From contig LSRY02000012.1 of assembly GCA_001643675.2 (NCBI GenBank), forward strand, positions 1,783,501 to 1,847,500: DNA of 64,000 bases, given 5' to 3'. This document shows positions 10,945 to 21,607 of this stretch, in pieces. The first letter of the stretch is position 1; each line of letters starts with the position of its first letter. The notes beneath the pieces are model-generated. The model was not told where the DNA came from and did not search any database. It saw only the letters and a program-made list of their open reading frames with translations. The position numbers were made by a program, and so were the translations under genes. This DNA comes from Monocercomonoides exilis (Eukaryota > Preaxostyla > Oxymonadida > Polymastigidae).

Positions 10945-13173
10945 ATGGCATATTTGATGAAGCAATTTGAGGATGAAAATAAAATACAAACAGAAGCGAG
11001 TAGAACTTTTGTCAATATAAAATTTGTACCAAACGAAAATGACTGGAAATATCTTTGCAGTTGGGGATCAGAATCACTGTTGCAAAGGCAAAACGAGTCA
11101 ACTGTTGAAGGAGCATTACGGAGCGGAAGAAGTGAAGAACCATTTATGCCCTTATTAGAAAAATTCGAATGTTTCGGAGGAGATACTACGTTCTTGATTC
11201 CTTCAGTACATGAAGAAAATCAAAGCAAAGAAAATGAAGAGACTAGGAAACTTGAACAAATGAAACTTGATGAATTGCAAATCAAGAAAAGAGGAGAACC
11301 AAAAATAGAAAGAAACTCAATATTTATTAGATGCGATTACAACGATGCGTCTGGGATAAGTACTGGGCTTGAAATGTCTTCAAATGAGATTATCAATTTA
11401 CACAAAATATTTAAAGAAAAAGACAAAAAGAATTTTGATAAAGAAAACCATTGTATTATTAGTGAGAAAATGAGATTGGAACCATTAGTGGAAGAAATGC
11501 ACGAAAATTCATGTAAATTAACAAGCAATGAAAGAAATGACAAGCCAAAAGAAACGAATGATCTTAGATCTGCCAATTGTTATAGAAAAAAAACATGGAT
11601 ATGGCCTGAACGAATTGAAAATGAAATAGAATACGAAAAAGATGCGGATACGTTAGATTCGGAAGCTTTATGGAGGATTCGACGAGAAATGGCTCACAAA
11701 GTTTGGACAAACAATCTTAGAAAGGAAAGTGAAGAAATTACTGAAAGAGAAGGACATAAAGAACTAAACATTTACAATAAAAATGGACAAAAACAGGAAA
11801 CAATATATCCAGGCGAAATCAAAACAGAATATGCATTGAACATGAAGACCGAAACAGATTTCGAAGAAGCAACAGAAATAGAAGAAGAGGACGATATAAA
11901 TAGCTCTATTGCAGAAGGTCTAATGAGATGGTCTGTTGGAGAAGACAGAACTCGGAAGTTTGCGAGGGACATAGCAAGGAAGGTTAAAGAGGAATGGAGC
12001 AGAAAGGATTATGAAGCCGCATATACATTGCAAGGAATGGAAGATGAAGGAGCAAATTTGAAAGAAGAAGGAAAAGAAGAAATTAAAAATGAGAAAGAAA
12101 GATGTAAAAAGAAAATAGATGGCAACGAGAAAGTGACAGAGATAAAACACATAAACAGTAAAATGAGTGAAAAAGAACTTGGGATGAATAGAAATCCATA
12201 CTTGATAAACTGCAAAAAGGAAGATTTGACTCAAGAATTGAATGATACAAGCAATAATTTAGGAGCAGATGAAATGCATTTGTATTCAAGTCATTATCTG
12301 CAGATGCTTCAACAATCTTCTTCATTAACAAAATTGCATCATTCGACGTGCGGAGGAGAAAGTGAAGGTTCTTCGAAAGAGAATCATCTGCTTAGAATGG
12401 CTATTCAACCTACGTCTTATCACAGGGAATTAATTGAATACGATGAAAGACCTGAAAGAAACAGAAATAATGAGTTAACATTTTGCGATATTGATCACGT
12501 GAAATATGAAGAAATGAAAAAGAGAAAGGAAGACGGAAAAGAATCCAATGAATATGAAAGAGAGAAAAGAGATGTTATTCCGAAGAGAATGCAAGATATT
12601 AACTTGTATCAACTAAATGAATTTTATGAAAGGCCTTCAGATGACAGCAACAACTTGGCCAACTCCACTGGAATACAATTTGATGACACCTTCCATTCAA
12701 ATATTTATTGCATTCCTTTCTGTTCTTCTTATTTACCTCCTCAAAATCTTCAATATTCATTCCAAAATAGCATTCCTTTTTTACCAATATCTCACATTAG
12801 ATCTTCAATTCCTTCGCAAAACTTCTCTCTTTTATCTTCCTCCTTTTCAGAATCATTTTTTCCTTCTCCTTTTCCTTCTTCGACATCATCCTCAGCTGAA
12901 GAACCGTCACTTGTACTTTTATCTTCTCCATTAAAAATTGAAACAACTACATCTGAATTCAGACCGAATGTTGAATTGCCATTGCAAACGGGAAAGGAAA
13001 AGGAGAAAAGGACAACAACAGAAACAAGCGGTGCTCTTTTTGCGACTCCTCCTATTCGATACCCCTCTCCTGCTGTTCCAAATACAGGAACTTCTATTCT
13101 TGTGTTGCCGGCACAAAGAAACCCTCTTTTGGCTCTGCCACAGATTCAGAACAAGAAATTACAATTATCTTGA
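10945..13173 (+). CDS. Charged single-exon protein of unknown function (742 aa)
   Basis: Uninterrupted frame of 742 codons ending in TGA; no introns seen. The first two thirds are rich in Glu and Lys and look partly coiled-coil (for example WRIRREMAHKVWTNNLRKE and FARDIARKVKEEWSRKDYE). The last third is Ser/Pro/Phe-rich and low in charge. There is no signal peptide or transmembrane segment and no catalytic motif that I recognise. The two short tryptophan-containing helical segments, about residues 242-262 and 325-350, are the best candidates for conserved interaction motifs. It probably has its own promoter. Function cannot be assigned. Confidence 0.75.
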   Translation: MAYLMKQFEDENKIQTEASRTFVNIKFVPNENDWKYLCSWGSESLLQRQNESTVEGALRSGRSEEPFMPLLEKFECFGGDTTFLIPSVHEENQSKENEETRKLEQMKLDELQIKKRGEPKIERNSIFIRCDYNDASGISTGLEMSSNEIINLHKIFKEKDKKNFDKENHCIISEKMRLEPLVEEMHENSCKLTSNERNDKPKETNDLRSANCYRKKTWIWPERIENEIEYEKDADTLDSEALWRIRREMAHKVWTNNLRKESEEITEREGHKELNIYNKNGQKQETIYPGEIKTEYALNMKTETDFEEATEIEEEDDINSSIAEGLMRWSVGEDRTRKFARDIARKVKEEWSRKDYEAAYTLQGMEDEGANLKEEGKEEIKNEKERCKKKIDGNEKVTEIKHINSKMSEKELGMNRNPYLINCKKEDLTQELNDTSNNLGADEMHLYSSHYLQMLQQSSSLTKLHHSTCGGESEGSSKENHLLRMAIQPTSYHRELIEYDERPERNRNNELTFCDIDHVKYEEMKKRKEDGKESNEYEREKRDVIPKRMQDINLYQLNEFYERPSDDSNNLANSTGIQFDDTFHSNIYCIPFCSSYLPPQNLQYSFQNSIPFLPISHIRSSIPSQNFSLLSSSFSESFFPSPFPSSTSSSAEEPSLVLLSSPLKIETTTSEFRPNVELPLQTGKEKEKRTTTETSGALFATPPIRYPSPAVPNTGTSILVLPAQRNPLLALPQIQNKKLQLS

Positions 13174-13828
13174 TCAATGCAACTGCCTTTGAACTAATAA
13201 TTTCTATTTATTCTTCAGTTCGGTTAGTAAACATGAAATACTGATTTTATCTTCGAGAAGCAATAAACGAGTGAAGATTTTCAATTCAAAAAGGCGAATT
13301 CAGAAATCTTTATGAACAGTTTAGGAATGTTATTCATTTGACTTTCAAGATGATTATTTGAAAAATTAACAAAAAGTTAAAAAAAAAGTGCACAAACATT
13401 TTAGTGAAATCGAAAATATTATTGTTTTAAGAATATATTTTATGAATTTCAGTTTTTTGTTTTTTCCTTTTTTTTTAGACAATCATTACTTTATTGAAGA
13501 TGATTTCAAATTATTTTTGAGAAGCTTCTTTTTTTTTATTATTTTAAAGAGAAAATGTCCATCTTTTTTTTAAACTTTGCTTTCCATTTTATATCTTTAA
13601 TTGTCATATGAACTTAGGCGAATAAAAAAAGATTTATGTTAAAATGAATTGTTGCAATAAATATTTGAAACTCAAAAATGAAAATTACCGCAAAAAACGA
13701 GGGGGAAAAATTGATTCTGAAAAAGAAGAAAGAAAATATACATAGGAGGCAACAATCTTTGACAATAAGAATCAAAATTAATAACTTTTTTCAACACTCC
13801 AATCCAATAGGATTGTTCAATGTGAAGA
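13174..13828. other. Convergent 3' spacer
   Basis: 655 bp between two convergent genes. AT-rich with poly-T and poly-A tracts; no supported gene. Confidence 0.5.
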
Positions 13829-15914
13829 TTACTGGTCAAAAATTATCACAAAAGAATTGCATTGCTCTTTTATCCATCTGATCAGGGGAGCAAAGCGACT
13901 AACACTTTCAGCAGAAGCAGAAGGAGTTGCAGAAGAAGATGGAAGAGAAGTCGAACTTGAAGGTGCACAACACATCTGAATAAGACGAGTTATTTCAATG
14001 AAGTTTTCATCAGCAAGCAACACGTCATCTTCAGGTTGTTTTTGGTCTTTTGATTCTTCTTCTTCTTTCTCTTCCACATCCATTTTGCTGTCGTCGCTTT
14101 TCTCTTCATCCATTTCGCATTCCATTTTCTCATCTGATTCGTCACCAAACATCCCATCGTCATCGTCCATCGTGGGAGATCCATACGAAATGTCGTTGAC
14201 TGCCTCAATCAGCGTCAGCTTCAGACAGAAAACTCGACCGTCCACTGAAATTCAATTCAAATAAATAAATAAAAAAGAAAGTTTAAAATATAAGCACAAA
14301 ATATTTCTATTCAAATGAATATAACATTTCTTTTCTTTTTTTTCCAAAATAACTTATATTACAATGCTCTTTCGCACACTCGTCATCCTCTCTTCTCATA
14401 CAACCTCCATCACACCTGTCAAAAGCATCAAGCCACCACGTGTAAATACCGAAGTCTTCAGTGCTGCAAGTTTAAATGGAAGTTTTCTCTCAAAAACAGG
14501 TGTCTTCATCTTCTCCACCTTTTCTATCACAGTGTTTCCGCTATCTGTCACCACGACTCTTCCATCATCGGTAAAGAAAGCCGTGTATCTTCCGCATTGG
14601 TCAACGTGGACGATGCTCTGGCAGTGAAAAAAGGTGGGCGGATGAATGGGAACAAATGCATCCTCAATGTATCGCGAAGGATCGTCAGAACATAAAATAA
14701 ATGGTACACCATCGGCTGCGACAATTATCATAAAAATATTACAAAAAATTGAAATGATATATTTTATTATATGAAGAATGAATGAAAAGTTTTAAAAGTT
14801 TAAAAAAAAACATATGAAATATTTACTGTCTAAATTTAGAACAAAACACACTTGTCAAAAGCATATTTTTCTCACCGTATATTTTTGATACAGTGAACGG
14901 GCCAAATATTCCATGTAATTCCCCCTTTCTCTTCAACAGCTCTTCTTTTGGATAAAGTGTTTCATTAAAGCGCGGATGGAACAGTTCATTCGAAGTCAGT
15001 TCAATAAGAGGCTCAGGTTCTGCAGTCATTTGAATACCCTCACTTTCAGATTCATTACTGCCATTATAGCTCGAAAGGAACCAATTTGAATCACCAAAGA
15101 ACATAACCTTCCCACTCTTTGTAACCCACACAGCGCTTTGAAACATTCCGCCAACTTCAATTATTTCCTCATTCTGCAGTGCTTCAATATTCTCTTTTCC
15201 ATTTACGGATATCCAACCTGGCAATGTTTCAAAACACGTGTTTCCTTTCGCATCAAGTCCATTAACTTTGACTTCATTTGTTTTATCCGTTACCAAAATT
15301 GTTAATCCTCGAATCCCTTTAAGAGTTTTAATGCAATTTTTAATTGTCAAGGGTTGCTTTTGTTTCCATGATTTTCCTTCTGATTTCTCAGAGCTATAAT
15401 CAAGAAACGTTGTTTTTAACTGATGATCTTCATTGAGGTAATACAATGGAAATAGTTGGCTTCCGCTGTCGTTATCGTACACTGATTGGAATGATATTGA
15501 CAAGACTGATATCGGACTATCAGTTGGAGCAGAAACTTCAGAAAGAGCACAACGAAGCGGAAGAGCTTCAATTGCACCAGATGCTATAACATTGTCGATT
15601 TCTCCTATATTTTCAATTATCATAACATCTGTTCCAACTGAATGATGAAGCACTAAAAATTAACATCCGAAAATTTACTCCGAAAATAACCGCATAAATA
15701 AAATCAAACTTCCGTTTAATGAATTCAAAAATAATTTGTGACTCATTAACGATTTGAATTTTCTTGAAATTGTCAAAAACTATCAGGAATAAATATCATA
15801 ACATAATTTGATTCAAACCGACTTGACATCTCGTAATGAATTCATTTCTTCTATTATTTTTAAACATAGTTCATCACTAATTTTATCCAGCGTAAGTTTT
15901 GAAAATTTACTCAT
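13829..15914 (-). CDS. F-box protein with propeller-like body and acidic tail
   Basis: Five-exon model with all phases matching: 15914..15819, 15779..15710, 15652..14876, 14715..14416, 14244..13829; about 552 residues. The first two exons join into an F-box: ISDELCLKIIEEMNSLRDVK continues into SFLTISRKFKSLMSHKLF. F-box proteins are substrate receptors of SCF ubiquitin ligases and bind Skp1. The middle part has repeated short beta-like units with the pattern xxxVWVTKSGKVMFFG, YTAFFTDDGRVVV and LMLLTVDGRVFCL, which suggests an RCC1-like propeller; this is inferred from pattern only. The C-terminal part is strongly acidic (Asp/Glu/Lys with Met, about 14020-14180) and then Ser-rich. The gene is divergent from the cathepsin gene with a 186-bp gap, so the two probably share a promoter region. 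Confidence 0.72.
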
Positions 15915-16100
15915 TGAAAACTCAGAAGCAAAACGAAAAATTTTATCACGAGATAATCAAAAAAATATAATGTATTTCCTTTTTAATTTGGAAAATTCAT
16001 ATGTTGCTCCAAACATACTCTATGGGCAAGGTTGGTTTCATTTCTATTTGGATTAAAAACTTTCAAAATCCCATAACCTTTATCCAATATTATCTGTTCA
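15915..16100. promoter_or_regulatory. Short divergent promoter region (F-box / cathepsin B-like)
   Basis: Only 186 bp separate the start codons of two divergently oriented genes, so both promoters must overlap here. AT-rich; no specific box identified. Confidence 0.4.
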
Positions 16101-16970
16101 ATGTTTTCTATTTTTCCAATTGTCACTTTTTCACTTCTACTGTCTCCCTTGAGCGGCCTTTACGTGGAAATAATTAATAACGATCCAACATCGACTTGGG
16201 TTGCTGTTGAATATCCACCTTCAATAATGTCAATCGAGAAAGCAAAGCGCAGACTTGGGTCAATTGTGGACGACGACGAGCCATTTGAGCCTTACGTTGA
16301 ACCAAATGATGTACCAGATGAATTTGATGGAAGAGAAGAATGGAAAGGAATGCTTCCTCCAGTTATTGACCAAGGAGATTGTAATAGTTGCTATGCTTTA
16401 GCAACAGCAGAATCAACAGGGACAAGATTTGCCATCAAAGGATGCAATCATGGAACTTTATCTGCTCAAGATCTTGTTTCTTGCGATAAAACTGATAATG
16501 GATGCAGTGGAGGCAGTCCCTCAAGAGCAATGATTTGGGTACGTGATCATGGAATTACAACAGAACAATGCCTTCCGTATGTATCTGGAACTGGAAGAGT
16601 TCCATCATGTCCATCTAGGTGCATGAATGGTTCAACTGTGACGCGCTATCAAGGAACCAGGGCTATTGGTATTCCTGCTTCAATTATTCAAAAGCATTTA
16701 ATAGAAAATGGACCTGTTTATGCTCACATGGTTGTGTATGGAGATTTTACTGAATACAGATCAGGCGTTTATCAACATAAAGAAGGAGCAAGTTTTGGAG
16801 GGCATGCTGTCCTTCTTGTTGGTTGGGGAATTGAGGAAGGAACTCCGTACTGGTTATGCCAGAATACATGGGGACCTAACTTTGGAGAAAATGGATTCTT
16901 TAAGATCATAAGAGGTAAAAATGAATGTGATTTTGAGAAAAAGTTTTATGCAGTTACTGTTGACTGCTAA
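16101..16970 (+). CDS. Cathepsin B-like cysteine protease (C1A), no occluding-loop His pair
   Basis: Intronless, 289 residues. Residues 1-20 form a signal peptide. The short propeptide (STWVAVEYPP...EKAKRRLGS) matches the cathepsin B type. Mature catalytic residues are all visible: Gln91 (DQG), Cys97 in CNSCYAL (usual CGSCWAF), His235 in GGHAVLLVGWG and Asn255 in QNTWG. The GCSGG motif is present. The region after ITTEQCLPY is short and lacks the His-His occluding loop that gives animal cathepsin B its carboxydipeptidase activity, so an endopeptidase is expected. This short-loop, short-pro form is typical of protist cathepsin B-like enzymes. It probably acts in a digestive vacuole or is secreted. 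Confidence 0.93.
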   Translation: MFSIFPIVTFSLLLSPLSGLYVEIINNDPTSTWVAVEYPPSIMSIEKAKRRLGSIVDDDEPFEPYVEPNDVPDEFDGREEWKGMLPPVIDQGDCNSCYALATAESTGTRFAIKGCNHGTLSAQDLVSCDKTDNGCSGGSPSRAMIWVRDHGITTEQCLPYVSGTGRVPSCPSRCMNGSTVTRYQGTRAIGIPASIIQKHLIENGPVYAHMVVYGDFTEYRSGVYQHKEGASFGGHAVLLVGWGIEEGTPYWLCQNTWGPNFGENGFFKIIRGKNECDFEKKFYAVTVDC

Positions 16971-17464
16971 TTATTTGTTTTTGATGATTTTGTGAGTTCA
17001 AATAATGACATTTAAGTCTATTGCCTTAATGTCAAAAAGAACTTGCACTATCCTAAATTTTTATTTATTTGGTTTGGATTTTTAGTGGGAATATTTTATT
17101 TTGATTTTAGTGTTTATCTTAATTGAAAATTTTCTTTATTCATTCTTTTTTTCCCGAGAATAAAGGAAATTATCAAGAGTTTTTACGCATTTCCAAAATT
17201 ACCAATATTTCTCAAATTTTTATTTCAGTTCATAAATAATTATTGATCCTTGTTTATTGCATCAAAAATCCAATCCAATCAGAGAAAATGTTATACACAC
17301 GATCACAGTTTTTTCTTAAACAAAGGATGAATGTGGTAAAAAGAGAGGATAAACGACAACATTCTTGAAATTGAGGTCGAATTGCATTTTCTTATTCGGC
17401 TTTTCTTGTATTGAGGCATTTGCAATTTTTGTGTATTTTTTTACTGTAAATAATATTTCGCTTC
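16971..17464. other. Spacer between the two protease genes
   Basis: 494 bp of AT-rich DNA without a supported gene; expected to hold the cathepsin 3' end and the M49 gene promoter. Confidence 0.5.
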
Positions 17465-19390
17465 ATGTTTCTCTTTGTCTTTTTACTCGTTGGACCATTG
17501 CTTTATTCTCAAGATTGTCCGCAAAGTGAACTTTTATCTAGATACATTAAATTCGAAGTTTTATCGGATCAGTATCTTCAAGGTCTTTCAAATGAAAAAA
17601 AGCAAGCAATACGACATTTAGCAAAAGCCTGTCAAATTACTGATAGAATATTCTTTTATCAGGCGAGCCCAAATGGAGAATCTTTTATTAATAATTTGGA
17701 AAGAGAAATTATCGATTGCATCAACAACGGAAACGAAGATGATATGCTTTGTGATCTAATAAACGAAAGAGATGCTGTGTTACTTTTTGGCGGACGAAAT
17801 ATATCCATTGACACAAGCGGATCTTTCAGTGTCGTTGTGGATAAAACTCCTCCAGAAGCTGGATTTTATCCACCAGGAACAACAGTAAATGAAATCAATG
17901 AATTCATAAGTGCACATCCAGAAAAGAAAAAGCTCATGATGAGAGTTGACACAATAGTTAGAAAAGACACTGAAAATAACTTCATTGCTCAAACAATACG
18001 CGACACATGGCCTGAACTTGCGAAGAGACTTTATTTCCATGTTGATCTTGCAGGCAGACTTATTTCCAACGAAGATCCAGAATTAGGAAATTACCTTATC
18101 AAAAGAGCAAGTGCACTTTTTAAAGGGAAGCCACTCAAACAAACAGATGAAATGTGGGTTGAACTTGGAGAAAAACACGACCTGGATGTGGTTATTGGGC
18201 CGATAGAGACATATGAGGACAAACTGTTTGGTGCCAAAGGTTCGTGGATGTGTGCAGTGATGTTGAGGGCACCAAAGGAAGAAACCAAAACAAAGTCGCT
18301 TGTGAGGATGGTACAAGCAGTAGAGGCTACGCTTCCGATGAAGAAGAAGTGGATGTGGAGAACAAAGTCATCTGAAGAAAAAGAAGGCGAAAGAACAGCC
18401 GAGCGGAAAAATCCTGTTGAGATGCATTTGGAAGTGGTAGACATGATCTATGCAGGCGGAAGGGTTCGAACACCTTCGGTGGGAATGGCGCATAACCTTC
18501 CAAATGACCCGGTGGTGAAGGAGAAGAAAGGAAGTAGGAATCATCTTTTTGCGAACATTATAAAGGAAAAAATGAAGGTGATTATACGACCGATAGGAAT
18601 GAAGATCCTCCACAGCTCGCAACAGCATCTGCTGAGTGAGACAGGCATGATGGACCATGTTATGTTACACGAACTGTCGCATTCGTTGGGGCCTGTGTAT
18701 TCAGACATATCAAAGCCAATCCCCTCCTTTGCATTACCATCTCTGTCAAGCAAGCAGTTAACCTTGCAAAGCCAGGTTCCTGTTAGAGAAGCTCTAACAG
18801 ATTGCTTTTCTTCGATTGAAGAGTGCAAAGCAGATGTGGTTGGGCAGCTGTTCGGATGGCGTGTGGCTGATGGAATAGTTCAGGACTTGGATGCTGAGAA
18901 AGTTCCTGTTATTGATCGAGATGAGGCAATGGAGATGAGTGCAACACATCTTGCATCGCTGTTCAGATCCATCAGATTCGGTTTGAAGTCTGCACATGCA
19001 AAGGGAAGTCTGATACAACTCAATTGGCTGATGGAGAACGGAGCAATTTCGTTGAGAGTTGACGGAAATGAGGAGGAAGATGAGAATGGAAATGACGCGT
19101 TTATTAAATCAATAAGAAAGAATTCGAATAGATTCAATAGACGCAAAATGCGAAATGGCTCTTCGACATCTTTTGACAACCTGCGCCTGTTTATCGACTT
19201 CAACAGATGGAAAGCGTCACTGAATGATTTGGCATCAATTCTGCTTCATATTGAAGGAGAAGGCGACAAAGAGGCAGCAAAACAATTGATTGATAAATAT
19301 GGATCAAGATTACCAGACTGGGTAGAATTCTATCTTGTGCAGGTGGATGATGTGGCAATTGATTTGAATATTCATTTTAATCTGGATTAG
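17465..19390 (+). CDS. Secreted M49-like (DPP III-type) zinc peptidase, bacterial type
   Basis: Intronless, 641 residues, with an N-terminal signal peptide (FLFVFLLVGPLLYSQDC). The zinc motif is HELSH (His402, Glu403, His406, followed by SLGP) and the third ligand is expected in EECKAD (Glu452/453 to Asp457). This HExxH plus E-E-x-K/R-A-D pairing is that of peptidase family M49. The segment VVIGPIETYEDKLFG and the FYPPGTTVNEINEFI stretch recall the bacterial, Bacteroidota-type secreted Zn-dependent hydrolases more than eukaryotic cytosolic DPP III, which has HExxxH. A charged insertion occurs near residues 280-320 and another near 535-560. Lack of introns among intron-bearing neighbours fits gene transfer from bacteria. 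The exact substrate is unknown; peptide hydrolysis outside the cell or in a vacuole is likely. Confidence 0.85.
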   Translation: MFLFVFLLVGPLLYSQDCPQSELLSRYIKFEVLSDQYLQGLSNEKKQAIRHLAKACQITDRIFFYQASPNGESFINNLEREIIDCINNGNEDDMLCDLINERDAVLLFGGRNISIDTSGSFSVVVDKTPPEAGFYPPGTTVNEINEFISAHPEKKKLMMRVDTIVRKDTENNFIAQTIRDTWPELAKRLYFHVDLAGRLISNEDPELGNYLIKRASALFKGKPLKQTDEMWVELGEKHDLDVVIGPIETYEDKLFGAKGSWMCAVMLRAPKEETKTKSLVRMVQAVEATLPMKKKWMWRTKSSEEKEGERTAERKNPVEMHLEVVDMIYAGGRVRTPSVGMAHNLPNDPVVKEKKGSRNHLFANIIKEKMKVIIRPIGMKILHSSQQHLLSETGMMDHVMLHELSHSLGPVYSDISKPIPSFALPSLSSKQLTLQSQVPVREALTDCFSSIEECKADVVGQLFGWRVADGIVQDLDAEKVPVIDRDEAMEMSATHLASLFRSIRFGLKSAHAKGSLIQLNWLMENGAISLRVDGNEEEDENGNDAFIKSIRKNSNRFNRRKMRNGSSTSFDNLRLFIDFNRWKASLNDLASILLHIEGEGDKEAAKQLIDKYGSRLPDWVEFYLVQVDDVAIDLNIHFNLD

Positions 19391-20058
19391 TGCGATGTTT
19401 CCTTTTTTGAATGAGTCTTATCCGATTTTTCAAAAGTCTATTTGAATTGATCAACAACAAAATTTTTTTAAGATTCATCATTCTTTTTGAAGGAATATAA
19501 GCGACCGCGTTGTTGATGCATTTGCTTTAAGATTTCCTTTTTCCAAAAAAAAAAAAAAAAATAAAAAAAAAAAAAAAAAAAAATATATTAATTCTTGAAC
19601 AAATAAATTTTGATGTCTTTTTTTTTTTTTTTTTTTTATTTTAAAAATAAATCTCAAACATAAAACGTGAGCTCCAATCGAAAAAATAGAATTTGTAATT
19701 TTGATGTTTTGATTGCAACAGTTATTACCTGATTGTTGCAGAAAACAAGTAAATAACACAAAAAGTCAATGCAATCAGCAATTTCCGTATTCATGAAAGC
19801 ATTCAAAATTCGTTCTCTCGAAAATTCATTAAAAGAATGAAAAAATCAAAAATTGTAAGAAATGAACTTAAATTGGTACGAGCGAAAAACATTTGGTGAA
19901 TTCATTAGTTAATCTCTTCATCAAGCAAATTCCACCGAAATCATTAGATTTCTTTGTTTCAAATAGACGTATGCTCGCCAAAACAGTAGATGGAACGATT
20001 ATCCGATTTTTGAAAGTGATAGAAAAAAATAATTTGCCAATTTTTATTGATTTCTCAT
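19391..20058. other. Convergent spacer with poly-A / poly-T arms
   Basis: 668 bp with no supported gene. An almost pure A stretch (about 19545-19582) is followed 35 nt later by a run of about 20 T (about 19619-19637), giving a potential A/T hairpin between convergent 3' ends. Confidence 0.55.
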
Positions 20059-21159
20059 TCAGCTTCTTTTCTTTCCTTTTTTCTTTCTCTCTCGTCCTCT
20101 TCCTTCGTTTCCATCTCCATCTCCAAACACGTCTGCAAAAACAGATGCACCTCCACTCTGCTTTCGATGAACTTTCTTCTTTCGTGTTTCTTCGTTTTCT
20201 TCAACCTTGACTTTTTCTTCCCCTCCAAATCGTTCGATATCCATATCATTTAAGATTTCAAAGCCGTCTTCTCCTTTCAATGGAATCTCTGCATTTTCGC
20301 GTTGCTGCTGAATTCTTGCTTCCCATTCATCGAAATCCTCGTCATAGTCATCATCTTCTTCCATTTCCTCTTCCATTTCCTCTTCATCCCCGTCTCTAGT
20401 TGGAAAATGCATCAAAGATGATGTATCAATCATGGTAGTGACTCTTGAATTTGTAGCAGCTCTTTGAAAATGAATTCACATTAATATGAGAAAACGTTAT
20501 TAAAATATTCTCAAAAGGAAAAATAATTATTGATACATACAATGATGATGTTAGTTGGATCAGCTGATGGAAGATTGAGTTGTGAAAAAGTTAGGCCAAA
20601 TTAATTGTATTTTAATTGAGTAATTAATGAAAAAATATTGATGAACGAATTTTAAATCGATAAAGTATTTCCCTCCAATTAATGATAAAAAAATAAAAAC
20701 CATGTCTCTCACTTCTGCTTGGCTTTCTTCTCCTTCAGAAAGTTCTTTTCCAAGTCCTGCAAAATGAGGCGATTCGTGAAGTGTCATTCCTGCAGTCAAA
20801 AGATGTGACACTTTGTCGGACATAAATTGGCCCGGAGTTTTACTATCTAACTTCATTCCCTCTTGGGCCAATGCTGGCTGAAAACTAGTCATCACAATTA
20901 ACAAAATATAAAATAAATAAGAAAACAAAAAAACGTTTTTTCTCTCGATATTAAATGAAGCGATAAATCCAGTTGCTGCTCTCGCAATTTATCCAATTCA
21001 ACAAGAATATCTTTTTGGTTTGTTCCTAAAAAAATTAATAGAAAGCTATTTTTGCAACTTTGCAATAAAATAAATACTCAAACCGAATGCAGTCATCCTT
21101 CCAAAACGAAAGTCCTTTTCTGTTTGTGCTAATTCACGCTCGATTTGTGCAATATGCAT
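20059..21159 (-). CDS. Small coiled-coil protein, possibly CCDC28-like
   Basis: Five-exon model, all phases matching: 21159..21084, 21025..20935, 20884..20701, 20563..20541, 20461..20059; about 258 residues ending in TGA. The N-terminal segment IERELAQTEKDFRFGRMTAF, then a helix with LVELDKLREQQLDLSLHL, resembles the CCDC28A/B pattern (a short helix ending G-K-L-Q-A-F-G, then a Met/Glu/Leu-rich helix). CCDC28B is linked to ciliary length control and the BBSome in animals. The middle region (TPGQFMSDKVSHLL) has no counterpart I recall. The C-terminal half is highly acidic (Glu/Asp runs from 20290 to 20400) and ends in a basic tail. The family call is tentative; the gene model itself is firmer. 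One intron junction leaves a 23-nt micro-exon. Confidence 0.55.
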
Positions 21160-21607
21160 GTTTTCTATTCAACGTTCAACAATAATACTTTGATCAGTTT
21201 TTTCACTATCAACAAATCTCATGTTAAAAAAAAATATTCTCTATTTTCAGTGTGAATTTCTCACGAACTTTTTCAACTTCTGTCTCAATTAAAAGAATTT
21301 TTCTCATATTTCGGCAAATGTTCATTGAATCATCAAAAAAAGAAAATGAAATGAATTTCATAAAAACTATTTTTCAATATTTCTTTAAGTCGAATTGTTT
21401 TTCTATGCAAAGCTGTGAAGTGTTAATATTAATTAACAATTAAAAAAGATTTCATTTTCTTGTCATTCTCAATATAATAATAAATAAATAAAATAGAAAT
21501 TCTTTTTAATTCACACTTATTAATATTTACGCTTTAAAATTAAAAAAGGCTTATTGCGATACTCAGTTTTTGTTTAAAAACCATCATAATTTTTTCGATA
21601 ATCTTTT
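21160..21607. promoter_or_regulatory. Divergent intergenic region (coiled-coil gene / UBE3A)
   Basis: 448 bp between divergently transcribed genes, so it should contain both promoters. It is AT-rich. I see no distinct element and the exact start of the coiled-coil gene could lie further upstream. Confidence 0.35.
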
